From positions 1 to 64,000 of the forward strand of contig NZ_CP062938.1 of the NCBI RefSeq assembly GCF_014898155.1: a stretch of DNA of 64,000 nt, in the 5' to 3' direction. A program made the translations under genes and the position numbers. The notes below the pieces were generated by a model, which was not told where the DNA came from, did no database searches, and worked only from the letters and a program-made list of their open reading frames with translations. Source of the DNA: Bifidobacterium eulemuris (GTDB taxonomy: Bacteria; Actinomycetota; Actinomycetes; Actinomycetales; Bifidobacteriaceae). Below, piece by piece: positions 33,905 through 43,300 of the stretch (position 1 is its first letter; every line of letters starts with the position of its first letter).

Positions 33905-36184
33905 ATGGCAACTGAAGAATACGGCGCCAAAGACCTGTCCGTCCTCGAAGGTCTGGACGCGGTGCGCAAGCGCCCCGGCATGTACATCGGCACCACCGAC
34001 TCGCAGGGTCTTATGCACTGCCTGTGGGAGATCATCGATAATTCCGTGGATGAGGCGCTGGCCGGATTCTGCACCAATATCGTCGTGACCCTGCATACGG
34101 ACGGTTCTGTGGAGGTGGCCGACAACGGCCGTGGCATCCCGGTCGACAAGGAGCCGAAAACCGGCCTGTCCGGCGTGGAGGTCGTGCTCACCAAACTGCA
34201 TGCGGGCGCGAAGTTCGGCAATTCGTCGTACAACGCGGTCGGCGGTCTGCACGGCGTCGGCTCGTCGGTGGTCAACGCGCTGAGCTCCCGTCTCGAGGTC
34301 GAGGTGGACCGCGACGGCAAAACCCATCACATGTCGTTCCATCAGGGGCATCCGGGCGTGTATGAGGACGCCGATCCGGCGCATCCCTCGCCCGACTCGC
34401 CGTTCAAGCGCACCCGCAAGAACAAACCCACCGAGCTTGAGGTTATCGGCAAGGTACCGCCCAAAACCACGGGCACGCGCATCCGCTACTGGTACGACCC
34501 GGAGATTTTCAACAAAACGGCGGAATTCTCCTACGAGCAGCTGGTCGACCGCGTGCGCCAGACCAGCTTCCTCGTGCCCGGCCTGAAAATCACCGTCGTC
34601 GACGAGAACATCCCCGAGAATTCCTCCGTCATTTCGAGCGACGCTTCCCTCGTCATTCCGAGCGATACCTCTTCCGTCATTCCGAGCGAAGTCGAGGAAT
34701 CTCCCTCCCTCATTGACGACGCCCCTTCCATCAGCGAAAGCGACGCCTCCGCAACCCCCACCGTCGTCGACGGCGCCTTCGGCAAGCAGCCCGCCCATGA
34801 GCGCGTCGTGGAATTCCTCCACACCGGCGGCGTGAAGGATTTCGTCGACTTCCTCTCCAAAGGCGAGGCCATCTCCGACATCTGGCGCATCCAAGGCGAA
34901 GGCACCTACAGGGAGGAGACGCAGGCCGTGGGAGCGGGCGGCGAACTGCACGCCGAGGAGATTGAACGCACCTGCGGCGTCGACATCGCCCTGCGTTGGG
35001 TCAACGGCTACGACACCACGATCATGAGCTTCGTGAACATCGTGGAGACCCCCGGCGGCGGCATGCACGTCGACGGCTTCATGAACGCGATCACCAAGCA
35101 GATCCGCAAAACCGTCGAAGACAACGCGCGCAAGCTCAAGGTGAACCTCAAGGACTCTGCCATGAAGGTGGAGCGCGACGACATTCAGGCCGGTCTGGTG
35201 GCCGTGGTCACCGTGCGCGTGGCCGAACCGCAGTTCCAAGGCCAGACCAAGGACGTGCTTGGCACCGCGCAGGTCAAGCCGATCGTCACCCGTCTGACCG
35301 ACAAACAGTTCGGCGAGATGATCACCGGCTCCAAGCGCGGGTTCAAGGACCAGTCCGGCCGTGTGTTGGAGAAGATCGTCGGCGAGATGCACGCGCGCAT
35401 CCAGTCACGCAAGGCCAAGGAGGTCACGCGCCGCAAGAACGCGCTCGAATCCGCGTCCATGCCGGCCAAACTCTCCGACTGCCAGCCGGGCAACGACGAT
35501 GTGGCCGAACTGTTCATCGTCGAGGGCGATTCCGCGCTCGGCACCGCCAAGGCCGCGCGCAACGCCGGCTTCCAGGCGCTGCTGCCGATCCGAGGCAAGA
35601 TCCTCAACGTGCAGAAGGCCTCGATCACGCAGATGCTCGGCAACAAGGAATGCGCGGCCATCATCCAGGTGGTGGGTGCCGGCTCCGGACAGAGCTTCGA
35701 CATCACGCAGTCGCGCTACCACAAGGTCATCATGATGACCGATGCCGACGTGGACGGCGCGCATATCCGCATCCTGCTGCTCACCCTGTTCTACCGCTAT
35801 ATGCGGCCGCTGATCGAACACGGCTACGTGTACGCCGCCGTGCCGCCGTTGCACCGCATCGCGCTGACCGGCTCGCGCAAGGGCGAATACATCTACACGT
35901 ATTCCGACGACGAGCTGGCCGTCAAACTTGCGGAACTCGACGCCAAGCATATCGGCTACAACGACGACATCCAGCGGTACAAGGGTCTGGGCGAGATGGA
36001 CGCCGACCAGCTGGCCGACACCACCATGGATCCGCGCACGCGCATGCTGCGCCGCATCCGCATGGAGGACGCCGCCAACGCCTCGGCCGTGTTCGACCTG
36101 CTCATGGGCGACGACGTGCCTCCGCGCAAGCAGTTCATCGTCGACAACGCCGACGACTTCGACCGTTCCAAAATTGACACGTGA
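33905..36184 (+). CDS. parE: DNA topoisomerase IV subunit B
   Basis: ATPase subunit of topoisomerase IV, 759 residues, which works with ParC to separate daughter chromosomes. The GHKL ATPase motifs are IIDNSVDEALAG, VADNGRGIPVD and VGGLHGVGSSVVNALS. The TOPRIM motifs are LFIVEGDSALGTA and MTDADVDGAHIR. QGQTKDVLGT and YKGLGEMDADQLADTTMDP are family-like. ParE rather than GyrB is assigned because parC lies nearby. Residues ~238-300, between the transducer start and AHERVVEFLHTGGVKDFVDF, are an insertion rich in Ser, Asp and Glu. It contains three 8-residue units built on a palindromic DNA repeat (34627-34698). The insertion is in frame and everything else is conserved. Confidence 0.95.
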   Translation: MATEEYGAKDLSVLEGLDAVRKRPGMYIGTTDSQGLMHCLWEIIDNSVDEALAGFCTNIVVTLHTDGSVEVADNGRGIPVDKEPKTGLSGVEVVLTKLHAGAKFGNSSYNAVGGLHGVGSSVVNALSSRLEVEVDRDGKTHHMSFHQGHPGVYEDADPAHPSPDSPFKRTRKNKPTELEVIGKVPPKTTGTRIRYWYDPEIFNKTAEFSYEQLVDRVRQTSFLVPGLKITVVDENIPENSSVISSDASLVIPSDTSSVIPSEVEESPSLIDDAPSISESDASATPTVVDGAFGKQPAHERVVEFLHTGGVKDFVDFLSKGEAISDIWRIQGEGTYREETQAVGAGGELHAEEIERTCGVDIALRWVNGYDTTIMSFVNIVETPGGGMHVDGFMNAITKQIRKTVEDNARKLKVNLKDSAMKVERDDIQAGLVAVVTVRVAEPQFQGQTKDVLGTAQVKPIVTRLTDKQFGEMITGSKRGFKDQSGRVLEKIVGEMHARIQSRKAKEVTRRKNALESASMPAKLSDCQPGNDDVAELFIVEGDSALGTAKAARNAGFQALLPIRGKILNVQKASITQMLGNKECAAIIQVVGAGSGQSFDITQSRYHKVIMMTDADVDGAHIRILLLTLFYRYMRPLIEHGYVYAAVPPLHRIALTGSRKGEYIYTYSDDELAVKLAELDAKHIGYNDDIQRYKGLGEMDADQLADTTMDPRTRMLRRIRMEDAANASAVFDLLMGDDVPPRKQFIVDNADDFDRSKIDT
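34627..34712 (+). repeat. Interspersed-repeat copies captured inside parE (three 24-bp units)
   Basis: Three tandem units of 24 bases (34627-34650, 34651-34674, 34675-34698) begin CGTCATTTCGAGCG or CGTCATTCCGAGCG. The last continues AAGTCGAGGAATCTC, the full left arm of the interspersed repeat. They encode VISSDASL, VIPSDTSS and VIPSEVEE. The same DNA motif occurs in Lhr at 41637. Confidence 0.8.
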
Positions 36185-36208
36185 CAAACAGCCCAGTGGG
36201 CTGTTTGT
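36184..36208. terminator. Terminator at the parE end
   Basis: ACAAACAGCCC (36184-36194) and GGGCTGTTTGT (36198-36208) form an 11-bp stem with a 3-nt loop. The left arm recurs at about 36249 (GCAAACAGCCCAGT). It lies between convergent parE and the DUF4173 gene. Confidence 0.7.
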
Positions 36209-36269
36209 AGCAGCGAGCAGCGATAGCGTCGCGAGCGTCGCATATGTTGCAAACAGCCCAGTCTTGGTG

Positions 36270-37817
36270 TCACACGCATAGCGGTGCGGCATACGTGATA
36301 TTCCATGTGTCGATGACGTTGTCCGGATTGGCGAAGCCGATGATCAGCCACCATGCCAGCAGCAGCGCCAGTGCGATCGTGATCAGCGGCAGACATTCGA
36401 CGAAGAGACGCACCAGCGCCAACACTAGCGTGATGGCCAGGGCCACGATGAACGTCATCGACAGATACCGAAGCCAGGTCAGACCATAGGCCTGAATATA
36501 CAGGGCGAGCCGCATGGCCGCGGATACGAGCATCACGCCGGTGGCGGCGATAAGACCGATCTGCATCCCGATCAGCGGCGCTCGTCGTGGCGCATAGGTC
36601 GCAACGACACCGAATCCGATGAGATTGACCGAGGCGACGAACAGCAGCTGGAAGAATCCCGTGCGCGCATATTCAGCGTAGGTATAGCCGTCCGGCAGAC
36701 CATGCCCCGCGAACAGGAACGTAAACTGGATGGCGCAGAACAGCAGATAGACCACCAGCACGACGCCCAGCACGATGCCGCTGATCAACGGATCGAACGG
36801 ACGGTTGCGGCGAGCCGCTTCGAGACTGGACAACATGGGCTCATGCTTGCGAGTCTCCACGCTCGCCAGAAGCGAGAACAGGAACGGCGCCGGAACCAAT
36901 ATCACCATGGCATGCATGACGAAGTCGCTCAGGTCGAGATTCGACACCACTCGGCTGAGCACATAGGAGAACACTTCGTCCGTCTCCATCAACAGCGGTA
37001 CGACCACGACCAGAATGGGCGCGCAAATCAGCAACGCCACCCCGATACGTCCCCAGAACCGCCGTGGTGTCGTTGTGCCGTTCGAGCCGTTTGCACCGTT
37101 TGCGCCGGTGACGAGGGCGATCGCATCCGAACAGGTGCGGGCCAATACCGGCCAATGCGTGAACCACGAGAGCGTCCATCCGCGCAGCCAGTCGACAATA
37201 AGCTCCGATGGACGATGGACGTTGAGCGTTCCCGACGAGAGTTGCAGAAAGGCCATCAATGTTGCGGGCAGCACAAGCGTGGCGGTTGTGATCGCATATG
37301 CGAGATTCGCCGGCGGAATGCGGAACGCGGCGGTTTGCGCGGTGACCGTCATCAGCCACACGCTCATGGCGAGAGCCGCGACGCCGGTGATCCACCACAA
37401 GGCGGTACGGCGTGCGCGTACGGCGAACAGCGCTGCGCCTATCAGCGTGATGAGCGCGCACCAGCACCCCCATGCCTGAAAGAGGGTGGTCCCGTCGCTG
37501 ATCGAACCGCTGACGAACAGCCGGTCGAACAGCAGCGGAATGGCAAGGGCCGCCGCCAGCAACGCATACCGTCGTCGAGGCGGCGTTGCGCGGGCGATTT
37601 CTTCCATCGATTCCGCGGTTGGCGTATGGAGTGTTGCGGAGGATGCCTTCGGCCGGGCCATATGCGGGACCGACATGGTTAGCGGTTGCGCGGTATCCGC
37701 GCCGGATGACGTTTCGGCGGGAAGCGTCGCAGCGGCTTGCTCCGCCGTCGCGATTTGGCTTGGTGGATTGGGCGCGTCGGTCGCGTTGGATGCGTTGTGT
37801 GTCGGGCTGTCTGGCAT
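36270..37817 (-). CDS. DUF4173/DUF4153 multi-pass membrane protein
   Basis: A 515-residue integral membrane protein with about ten to twelve hydrophobic segments after a ~75-residue Ala/Thr/Pro-rich cytoplasmic leader. GLPDGYTYAEYARTGFFQLL is the signature of the DUF4173/DUF4153 family, whose function is not established. The ATG at 37817 follows AAGGAGG. It diverges from the DUF2975-XRE pair across a 193-bp AT-rich region with palindromic CTATCG sites, so the two units may be regulated together. Confidence 0.85.
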   Translation of the reverse strand: MPDSPTHNASNATDAPNPPSQIATAEQAAATLPAETSSGADTAQPLTMSVPHMARPKASSATLHTPTAESMEEIARATPPRRRYALLAAALAIPLLFDRLFVSGSISDGTTLFQAWGCWCALITLIGAALFAVRARRTALWWITGVAALAMSVWLMTVTAQTAAFRIPPANLAYAITTATLVLPATLMAFLQLSSGTLNVHRPSELIVDWLRGWTLSWFTHWPVLARTCSDAIALVTGANGANGSNGTTTPRRFWGRIGVALLICAPILVVVVPLLMETDEVFSYVLSRVVSNLDLSDFVMHAMVILVPAPFLFSLLASVETRKHEPMLSSLEAARRNRPFDPLISGIVLGVVLVVYLLFCAIQFTFLFAGHGLPDGYTYAEYARTGFFQLLFVASVNLIGFGVVATYAPRRAPLIGMQIGLIAATGVMLVSAAMRLALYIQAYGLTWLRYLSMTFIVALAITLVLALVRLFVECLPLITIALALLLAWWLIIGFANPDNVIDTWNITYAAPLCV

Positions 37818-37851
37818 GCTGCCTCCTTGGTGGTGATGCCGTCATCGTAAG

Positions 37852-37935
37852 CTATCGAAAAACGATAGATAGTAATCGAATATCATTTCTTCACGGAAGT
37901 TGCATATCGATTTTCGATAGGTTATTATCGAAAAT
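37852..37935. promoter_or_regulatory. Palindromic CTATCG operators in a divergent promoter
   Basis: CTATCGAAAAACGATAG (37852-37868) and ATTTTCGATA-N6-TATCGAAAAT (37910-37935) are two inverted repeats sharing TATCG-CGATA halves. Further TCGA/CGAT half-sites lie between. The region is much more AT-rich than the flanking genes and separates divergent units. The small XRE protein encoded at 38590 is the likely binder. Confidence 0.5.
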
Positions 37936-38010
37936 CAGTTATGGTGTCGTGTTGGGCGACGCCGGGGCGTCTCTTAGAGGATCTCGGAGGCAGCGAGAAA
38001 GGAGCGCGGT

Positions 38011-38589
38011 ATGGAGCGGATGCATCGAAGGCGTGGAAGTGAGGCGTCGGATGGTGCGCGAGACGAGCGACATCCCGTCGCCGTCGCTGTGTTGAAAGGC
38101 ATGGTCGTGCTGTTCGAACTGCTGTGTCTTGCGGCGCAGTGCATCATCGTGCCGTTGTCCGGCGAGGCGGTCGCCATGTATCCCGAAACCGCGCCGATGC
38201 GCTGGCTCTATGTTGTGCTGGGGATCCTCGCCGTGGCATGCTTCGAGATCGCGCTGGCCGGCTTGTGGCGGCTGCTGACGATGGTGCGCCGCCATGACGT
38301 GTTTTCGGGCGAGGCGATGCGGCCCGTCAATCTCATCATCGGATGCGCCGGGGCGGAAGGGGCTGTGGTGTTCGTCGTGCTGCTGCTGTCCACGGTGCTG
38401 GAACCGCCCCTGATATGGGATTCCGCTCGCGGCGCCTTCGTACCCGCGGCGGTGGGTATGCCGGCGTTGTCGCTGGCATTGGTTGTGGCGCTGTTGCTGA
38501 TCGTCGCCTTCATCATGCTCATGCTGGTCATGCGCTCGCTGCTCGCGCAGGCGACCGCCCAGCGCGACGAGCTCGCGGTGGTGATCTGA
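38011..38589 (+). CDS. DUF2975 membrane protein
   Basis: A 192-residue protein with four hydrophobic segments (VLKGMVVLFELLCLAAQCII first, ALSLALVVALLLIVAFIMLM last) and RRHDVFSGEAMRPVNLI in the middle loop, typical of DUF2975. Such proteins are usually encoded next to a small XRE regulator, as here. The ATG at 38011 follows AGAAAGGAG. The stop is directly followed by the ATG of the regulator, so both are made together. The function of the family is not established; membrane control of the partner regulator is a reasonable guess. Confidence 0.85.
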   Translation: MERMHRRRGSEASDGARDERHPVAVAVLKGMVVLFELLCLAAQCIIVPLSGEAVAMYPETAPMRWLYVVLGILAVACFEIALAGLWRLLTMVRRHDVFSGEAMRPVNLIIGCAGAEGAVVFVVLLLSTVLEPPLIWDSARGAFVPAAVGMPALSLALVVALLLIVAFIMLMLVMRSLLAQATAQRDELAVVI

Positions 38590-38802
38590 ATGACGATCCG
38601 TGTGAACCTCGACGTGATGCTCGCCAAACGCAAGATGAGCGTGAACGAACTGGCCGACCGCATCGGCATCACGCCGGTGAACGTGTCGGTGCTGAAGAAC
38701 GGACGCGCCAAGGCGATCCGCTTCTCCACCCTCGACCAGATCTGCAGCGTTCTGGACTGCCAACCCGGCGACATCCTCGAATGGGCGGAGGGCGAGGAAT
38801 AG
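38590..38802 (+). CDS. Small XRE-family (YozG-like) transcriptional regulator
   Basis: A 70-residue Cro/CI-type HTH protein that is little more than the DNA-binding domain. VNLDVMLAKRKMSVNELADR then GITPVNVSVLKNGRAKAI cover the two HTH helices; FSTLDQICSVLDCQPGDILE is the classical end. It begins directly after the DUF2975 stop. It probably binds the CTATCG palindromes of the upstream divergent promoter and so controls its own unit and the DUF4173 gene. Confidence 0.9.
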   Translation: MTIRVNLDVMLAKRKMSVNELADRIGITPVNVSVLKNGRAKAIRFSTLDQICSVLDCQPGDILEWAEGEE

Positions 38803-38919
38803 CCGGGCGGCGGTCCGCACCGTTCTGGGCGGCGCGCGGTGCCGCCGGCGCGGATGGATCGCGCGTGGCGGCGCGGCGTTTTTGCGTATGCCTTGCATGT
38901 CGCGTCGGAAAACATGTTT

Positions 38920-38939
38920 GAATGACATCGTTATCATTC
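38920..38939. promoter_or_regulatory. Imperfect palindrome before the MFS gene
   Basis: GAATGACATCGTTATCATTC is a 20-bp imperfect palindrome with 6-bp perfect arms (GAATGA/TCATTC), about 35 bp before the MFS start. It is a candidate operator only. Confidence 0.3.
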
Positions 38940-38973
38940 GTTCGTGCGATGTGTGCGGAAGCGAGGGCGAGTC

Positions 38974-40161
38974 GTGGTCAACCTGTTGTTGGCGGTAATC
39001 TACGTGGCGTTCATCAGTCTGGGACTGCCGGACTCGTTGCTGGGGGCGGCCTGGCCCACCATGCGTCAGGATCTCGGCGTGCCCGTCTCATGGCAGGGCG
39101 GCATCTCGATGATCATCTCCGCCGGCACCATCCTCTCCGCGTTGATGAGCGACCGTATGACGCTCAGATTCGGCGCGGGCAAGGTCACCGCCGTGTCGGT
39201 CGGCATGACCGCGGCCGCGCTGTTCGGCTTCTCCGTCGCTCCGAACTATTGGGTGCTGCTGCTCATCGCCATCCCGTACGGCCTTGGCGCCGGCGGCGTC
39301 GACGCGGCGTTGAACAACTACGTCGCCATCCACTACAGCAGCCGACATATGAGCTGGCTGCACTGCATGTGGGGGCTCGGCGCCTCGATCGGCCCATACT
39401 TCATGAGCTTCGCGCTGCTCAACGGCCAAGGTTGGCCGTGGGGGTACCGTTACATCTCCATCCTGCAGGTGGTGCTCACCGCGATTCTGGTGTTCAGTCT
39501 GCCGTTGTGGAAAACGCGTGACGCGGGAGCCGCCGCTGATGAGAGCGATGCCAAGAAGGCGTCGGAATCCGTCTCGACGAAGCCTTTGGGCCTCGGGGAA
39601 GTGCTCGCCATCCGCGGTGCCAAAGAGATCATGATCATGTTCTTCTGCTACTGCGCGGTCGAGACCACGGCCGGACTGTGGGCCAGCAGCTATATGGTGA
39701 TGCATGTCGGCATCGACAAGACCACGGCCGCCAGCTGGGCCAGTCTGTTCTATGTCGGCATCACCGTGGGACGTGCGCTGAGCGGTTTCATGACCATGCG
39801 GTTCTCCGACCCGGCGATGATCCGTATCGGTCAGGCCACGGTGGCTCTCGGCATCGTGCTGATGGTGTTGCCCCTGCCCAACCATATCGGTGTGATCGCA
39901 GGCCTGGTGACGGTCGGTCTCGGCTGCGCTCCGATCTACCCGTGCGTCATCCACTCCACGCCCGCGTATTTCGGTGAGGATAAATCGCAGGCCATCGTCG
40001 GCGTGCAGATGGCCAGCGCCTATGTCGGTTCGCTCGCCGCTCCGCCGCTGTTCGGTCTGATCGCGCAGTATGTGTCCATCGCCCTGTATCCGCTGTATAT
40101 GCTTGTGATTCTCGTGTTGATGGTCGTGATGCACGAACGTCTGCGCAAGCTGCGCGGCTAG
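38974..40161 (+). CDS. MFS transporter, sugar-type
   Basis: Major facilitator superfamily protein of 395 residues with about twelve hydrophobic segments. It begins VVNLLLAVIYVAFISLGLPD; the GLPDSLLGAAWP segment and VDAALNNYVAIHY followed by WLHCMWGLGASIGPYF recall the fucose/glucose-type MFS group. GEDKSQAIVGVQMASAYVGS lies in the second half. GTG 38974 is preferred because GAGGGCGAG is close upstream and the first membrane segment follows at once. Substrate unknown. It stands alone between the XRE gene and the helicase gene. Confidence 0.85.
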   Translation: MVNLLLAVIYVAFISLGLPDSLLGAAWPTMRQDLGVPVSWQGGISMIISAGTILSALMSDRMTLRFGAGKVTAVSVGMTAAALFGFSVAPNYWVLLLIAIPYGLGAGGVDAALNNYVAIHYSSRHMSWLHCMWGLGASIGPYFMSFALLNGQGWPWGYRYISILQVVLTAILVFSLPLWKTRDAGAAADESDAKKASESVSTKPLGLGEVLAIRGAKEIMIMFFCYCAVETTAGLWASSYMVMHVGIDKTTAASWASLFYVGITVGRALSGFMTMRFSDPAMIRIGQATVALGIVLMVLPLPNHIGVIAGLVTVGLGCAPIYPCVIHSTPAYFGEDKSQAIVGVQMASAYVGSLAAPPLFGLIAQYVSIALYPLYMLVILVLMVVMHERLRKLRG

Positions 40162-40386
40162 TTTCACGCCTGTGCGCGCCTCTCGACCGGGATGGCGCGC
40201 GGGCCGCGGGTGCGACTGATGCCTCCGGTCTCGGAGGCGAGGGGCGGCGATGGGCGAAGGTGTGAATCGCGGGTGCGGATTGAAGCGCCGGCGACGCGCC
40301 GGACTGCCGTTTTTGTGCCGTCGGGCCTGATGGATGGACCGTTCGAAGGCGACGCGCAGACGCTAGCCAAGATGGCGGGCACGCTC

Positions 40387-40392
40387 TACAAT
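40387..40392 (+). promoter_or_regulatory. -10 box for a probably leaderless lhr message
   Basis: TACAAT is followed by CGAACAT (7 nt) and then the ATG at 40400. There is no Shine-Dalgarno. With a usual -10 to start-site distance, transcription would begin at the A of the ATG. No clear -35 box is visible. Confidence 0.55.
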
Positions 40393-40399
40393 CGAACAT

Positions 40400-43300
40400 A
40401 TGTACGATTGCATGGATGCGTTCGCCGAGCCCACCCGGGCATGGTTCGCCCATGCGTTCGGCGAGCCCACCGAGGCGCAGCGGCGGGCATGGCCCGCGAT
40501 TCGATCCGGGCGCGACACGTTGGTGATCGCGCCCACCGGATCGGGCAAAACCCTGGCCGCGTTCCTTTCATCCATCGACCGGCTGATGTCTCACACGATA
40601 GGCGAGCCATCGGCCCGCGGCCGGCAAGAAGACGTCGAAGCCTCCCCTGTTCGGAAGCGTCGAAGCGGACGCAAGACGAACCGTGGCGTCAGCGTGCTGT
40701 ATATCTCGCCGCTGAAGGCCTTGGCGGCGGATGTGGCCAAAAACCTCATGCGCCCGCTTGACGGCATCGCCGCCGAATGCGAAGCGATGGGGCTTCCCGC
40801 GCCCGAAGTCACCGTAGCCATGCGCAGCGGCGACGCCACGCCACAGGAGCGACGCCGCATCGTCTCGCATCCGCCGGACATCCTCGTCACCACACCCGAA
40901 TCGCTGTATCTCATGCTCACGTCGAAGGCGCGTGACGTACTGGCGACGGTCGACACGGTGATCGTGGACGAAGTGCACGCCGTGGCGGGCACCAAACGCG
41001 GTGCGCATCTGGCGCTCAGCCTTGAACGTTTGGACGAGCTGGTGAGCCGGTCTCAACGCGGTTGCGGCGCGGAATCCGGTCGAAGCGATCGCGCTGATGA
41101 AACGGAGCCGCAGGGGAGTCGGCGCGTGCAGCGCATCGGCCTGTCCGCCACGGTGAAACCTCCCGAGGAAGTGGCGCGGTTCCTCGCGGGATCGCAGCCG
41201 GTTGAGATCATCGACCCCGGTAGCGCGCCCGATATGGATTTGAAGATCGTCGAGCCCCTCGCCGATATGCGCGACCTGCAATCGGCGAATGTGAAGCACC
41301 GCGCCGGCGGCGTCGATGCGCGGCCCGCTGGCGAACCGGCGATTTCAGGAGTCACACCGGCCATGCGCCGCTTGGCCAAACGCAAAGGGCTGGCCAAAGC
41401 GGACGGCGACGGCATCGGCTATCAGGCCATCGTCGGAGCGGCGGGCGACGGCATGGGCGGCATGGGCTCGCCCACGGGCGACCAGGCCGGCTCGATATGG
41501 CCCGTCATCGAGCGCAGCGTGCTCGAGGAGATCCTCGCGCACAAAACCACTCTGGTGTTCGTCAACTCGCGCGGCCTCGCCGAAAAACTCACCGCTCGCC
41601 TCAATGACCTCTACGCGGACACCATCGCCCCGTCTCGTCATTCCGAGCGGAGCGCAGCGCAGCCGAGGAATCCCGACACCGGCTCGCCGGAAGGCCGCTC
41701 GTCGTTCGCCCGACATTACGACGCCGTGGTCGGCGGCACCACGCAGCTGGTCCATTCCCATGAGACTAGTGACGTGATCGCCATGGCACACCATGGATCC
41801 GTGTCCAAAGACCGTCGCAAACGCATCGAGGACGACCTCAAAAACGGTCGTCTGCGTTGCGTGGTGGCGACCAGCAGTCTGGAACTCGGCATCGACATGG
41901 GCTCGGTTGATCTGGTCATCCAAATCGCGCCGCCGTTAAGCGTCTCCAGCGGACTGCAACGCGTCGGCCGCGCCGACCATCGCGTGGGCGGCGTCTCGCA
42001 CGCCCTGTTCTACCCGTTGACCCGCGAACAGATCATCGGCTCGGCTGCCAGCATCGAAGCCATGCGGGCCGGCGATATCGAACCGATCCACATGCCTCGC
42101 AACCCGCTTGACATTCTCGCCCAGCACACGGTGGCCGCCGCGTCGATGGACGATCTCGACGCCGACCATTGGTTCGAGATCGTCCGGCGTGCCGCACCCT
42201 TCGCCGGTCTCGAACGCGGCGTTTTCGACTCGGTGATGGGCATGATGACCGGCGCCTATAACAGCGAGGATTTCTCCGCGTTCCGTCCGCCGCTAATGTT
42301 CAACGAGGATGCCGGTCTGATCTCCGCCCGCCCCGGAGCCCAGCGGCTGGCCGTCACCTCAGGCGGCACGATTCCCGACCGAGGGTTGTACACCGTGGTG
42401 CTGCCCGAAGCCGACGCGGGCAAAGGGCCGCGCCGCGTGGGCGAACTCGATGAGGAGATGGTCTACGAATCACGCGTCGGCGATGTGATTACGTTGGGCA
42501 CCTCCACATGGCAGATTCAGGAGATCACCCGAGACCGCGTGACGGTGCTGCCCGCGCCCGGACGCACCGCGAGACTGCCGTTCTGGCATGGCGATGGCAA
42601 CGGACGTGACGCGGCCTTCGGACGAACTAAAGGCCGATTCCTTCGCGAAACCAGCGCCGCCCTCATCCCCAGCCATCCAGACCACGACCCAGCTTCTTCC
42701 CGTCCTCCTGAGGAGATGCTTCGACTCCGCTGCGCTCCGCTCAGCATGACGAATAAACATCATCAACGTCCTTCCGAACAGAGCACAACCTCTGCTTGTC
42801 CTCCTGAGTGGACCGCAGCCTCTTCTTGTCATCCTGAGCGGAGCGCAGCGGAGTCGAAGGATCCCTCCCCGCGATTCTCCGAATCCACCGAACAACGCCT
42901 TATCGCCGACGGCCTCGACCGCAACTCCATCGACAATCTCGCCGCCCTGCTCGCCGAACAGCGGGCCTGTACCGGCGTGGTGCCCAACGACCGGCATCTC
43001 GTCATCGAACGCTGCCCAAGCGAGGAAGGCGACTGGCAGGTCATCCTCCATTCGCCGTACGGTCGGCGCGTCCACGAGCCTTGGGCCATGGCCGTAAGCC
43101 ACCGCATCAAACAGCGCTACGGATTCGACGGCCAGACCTATGCCGCGGATGACGGCATCATCCTCCGATTGCCGGACGGCGTGGCGGTCGGCGAATCCCT
43201 GTCTTACGGTGAGACGTCTGCGGACACCGCAGCCGCCGACGTCTCTTATACCGGCCAAGACCGGCCGTTATCCGACGGCATGTCGTCCTCATGGCTGCGC

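Noticed and set aside
34627-34698. 24-bp tandem units in parE as CRISPR or phage site
   Set aside because: They are in frame inside a conserved gene and match the interspersed repeat arms seen elsewhere.
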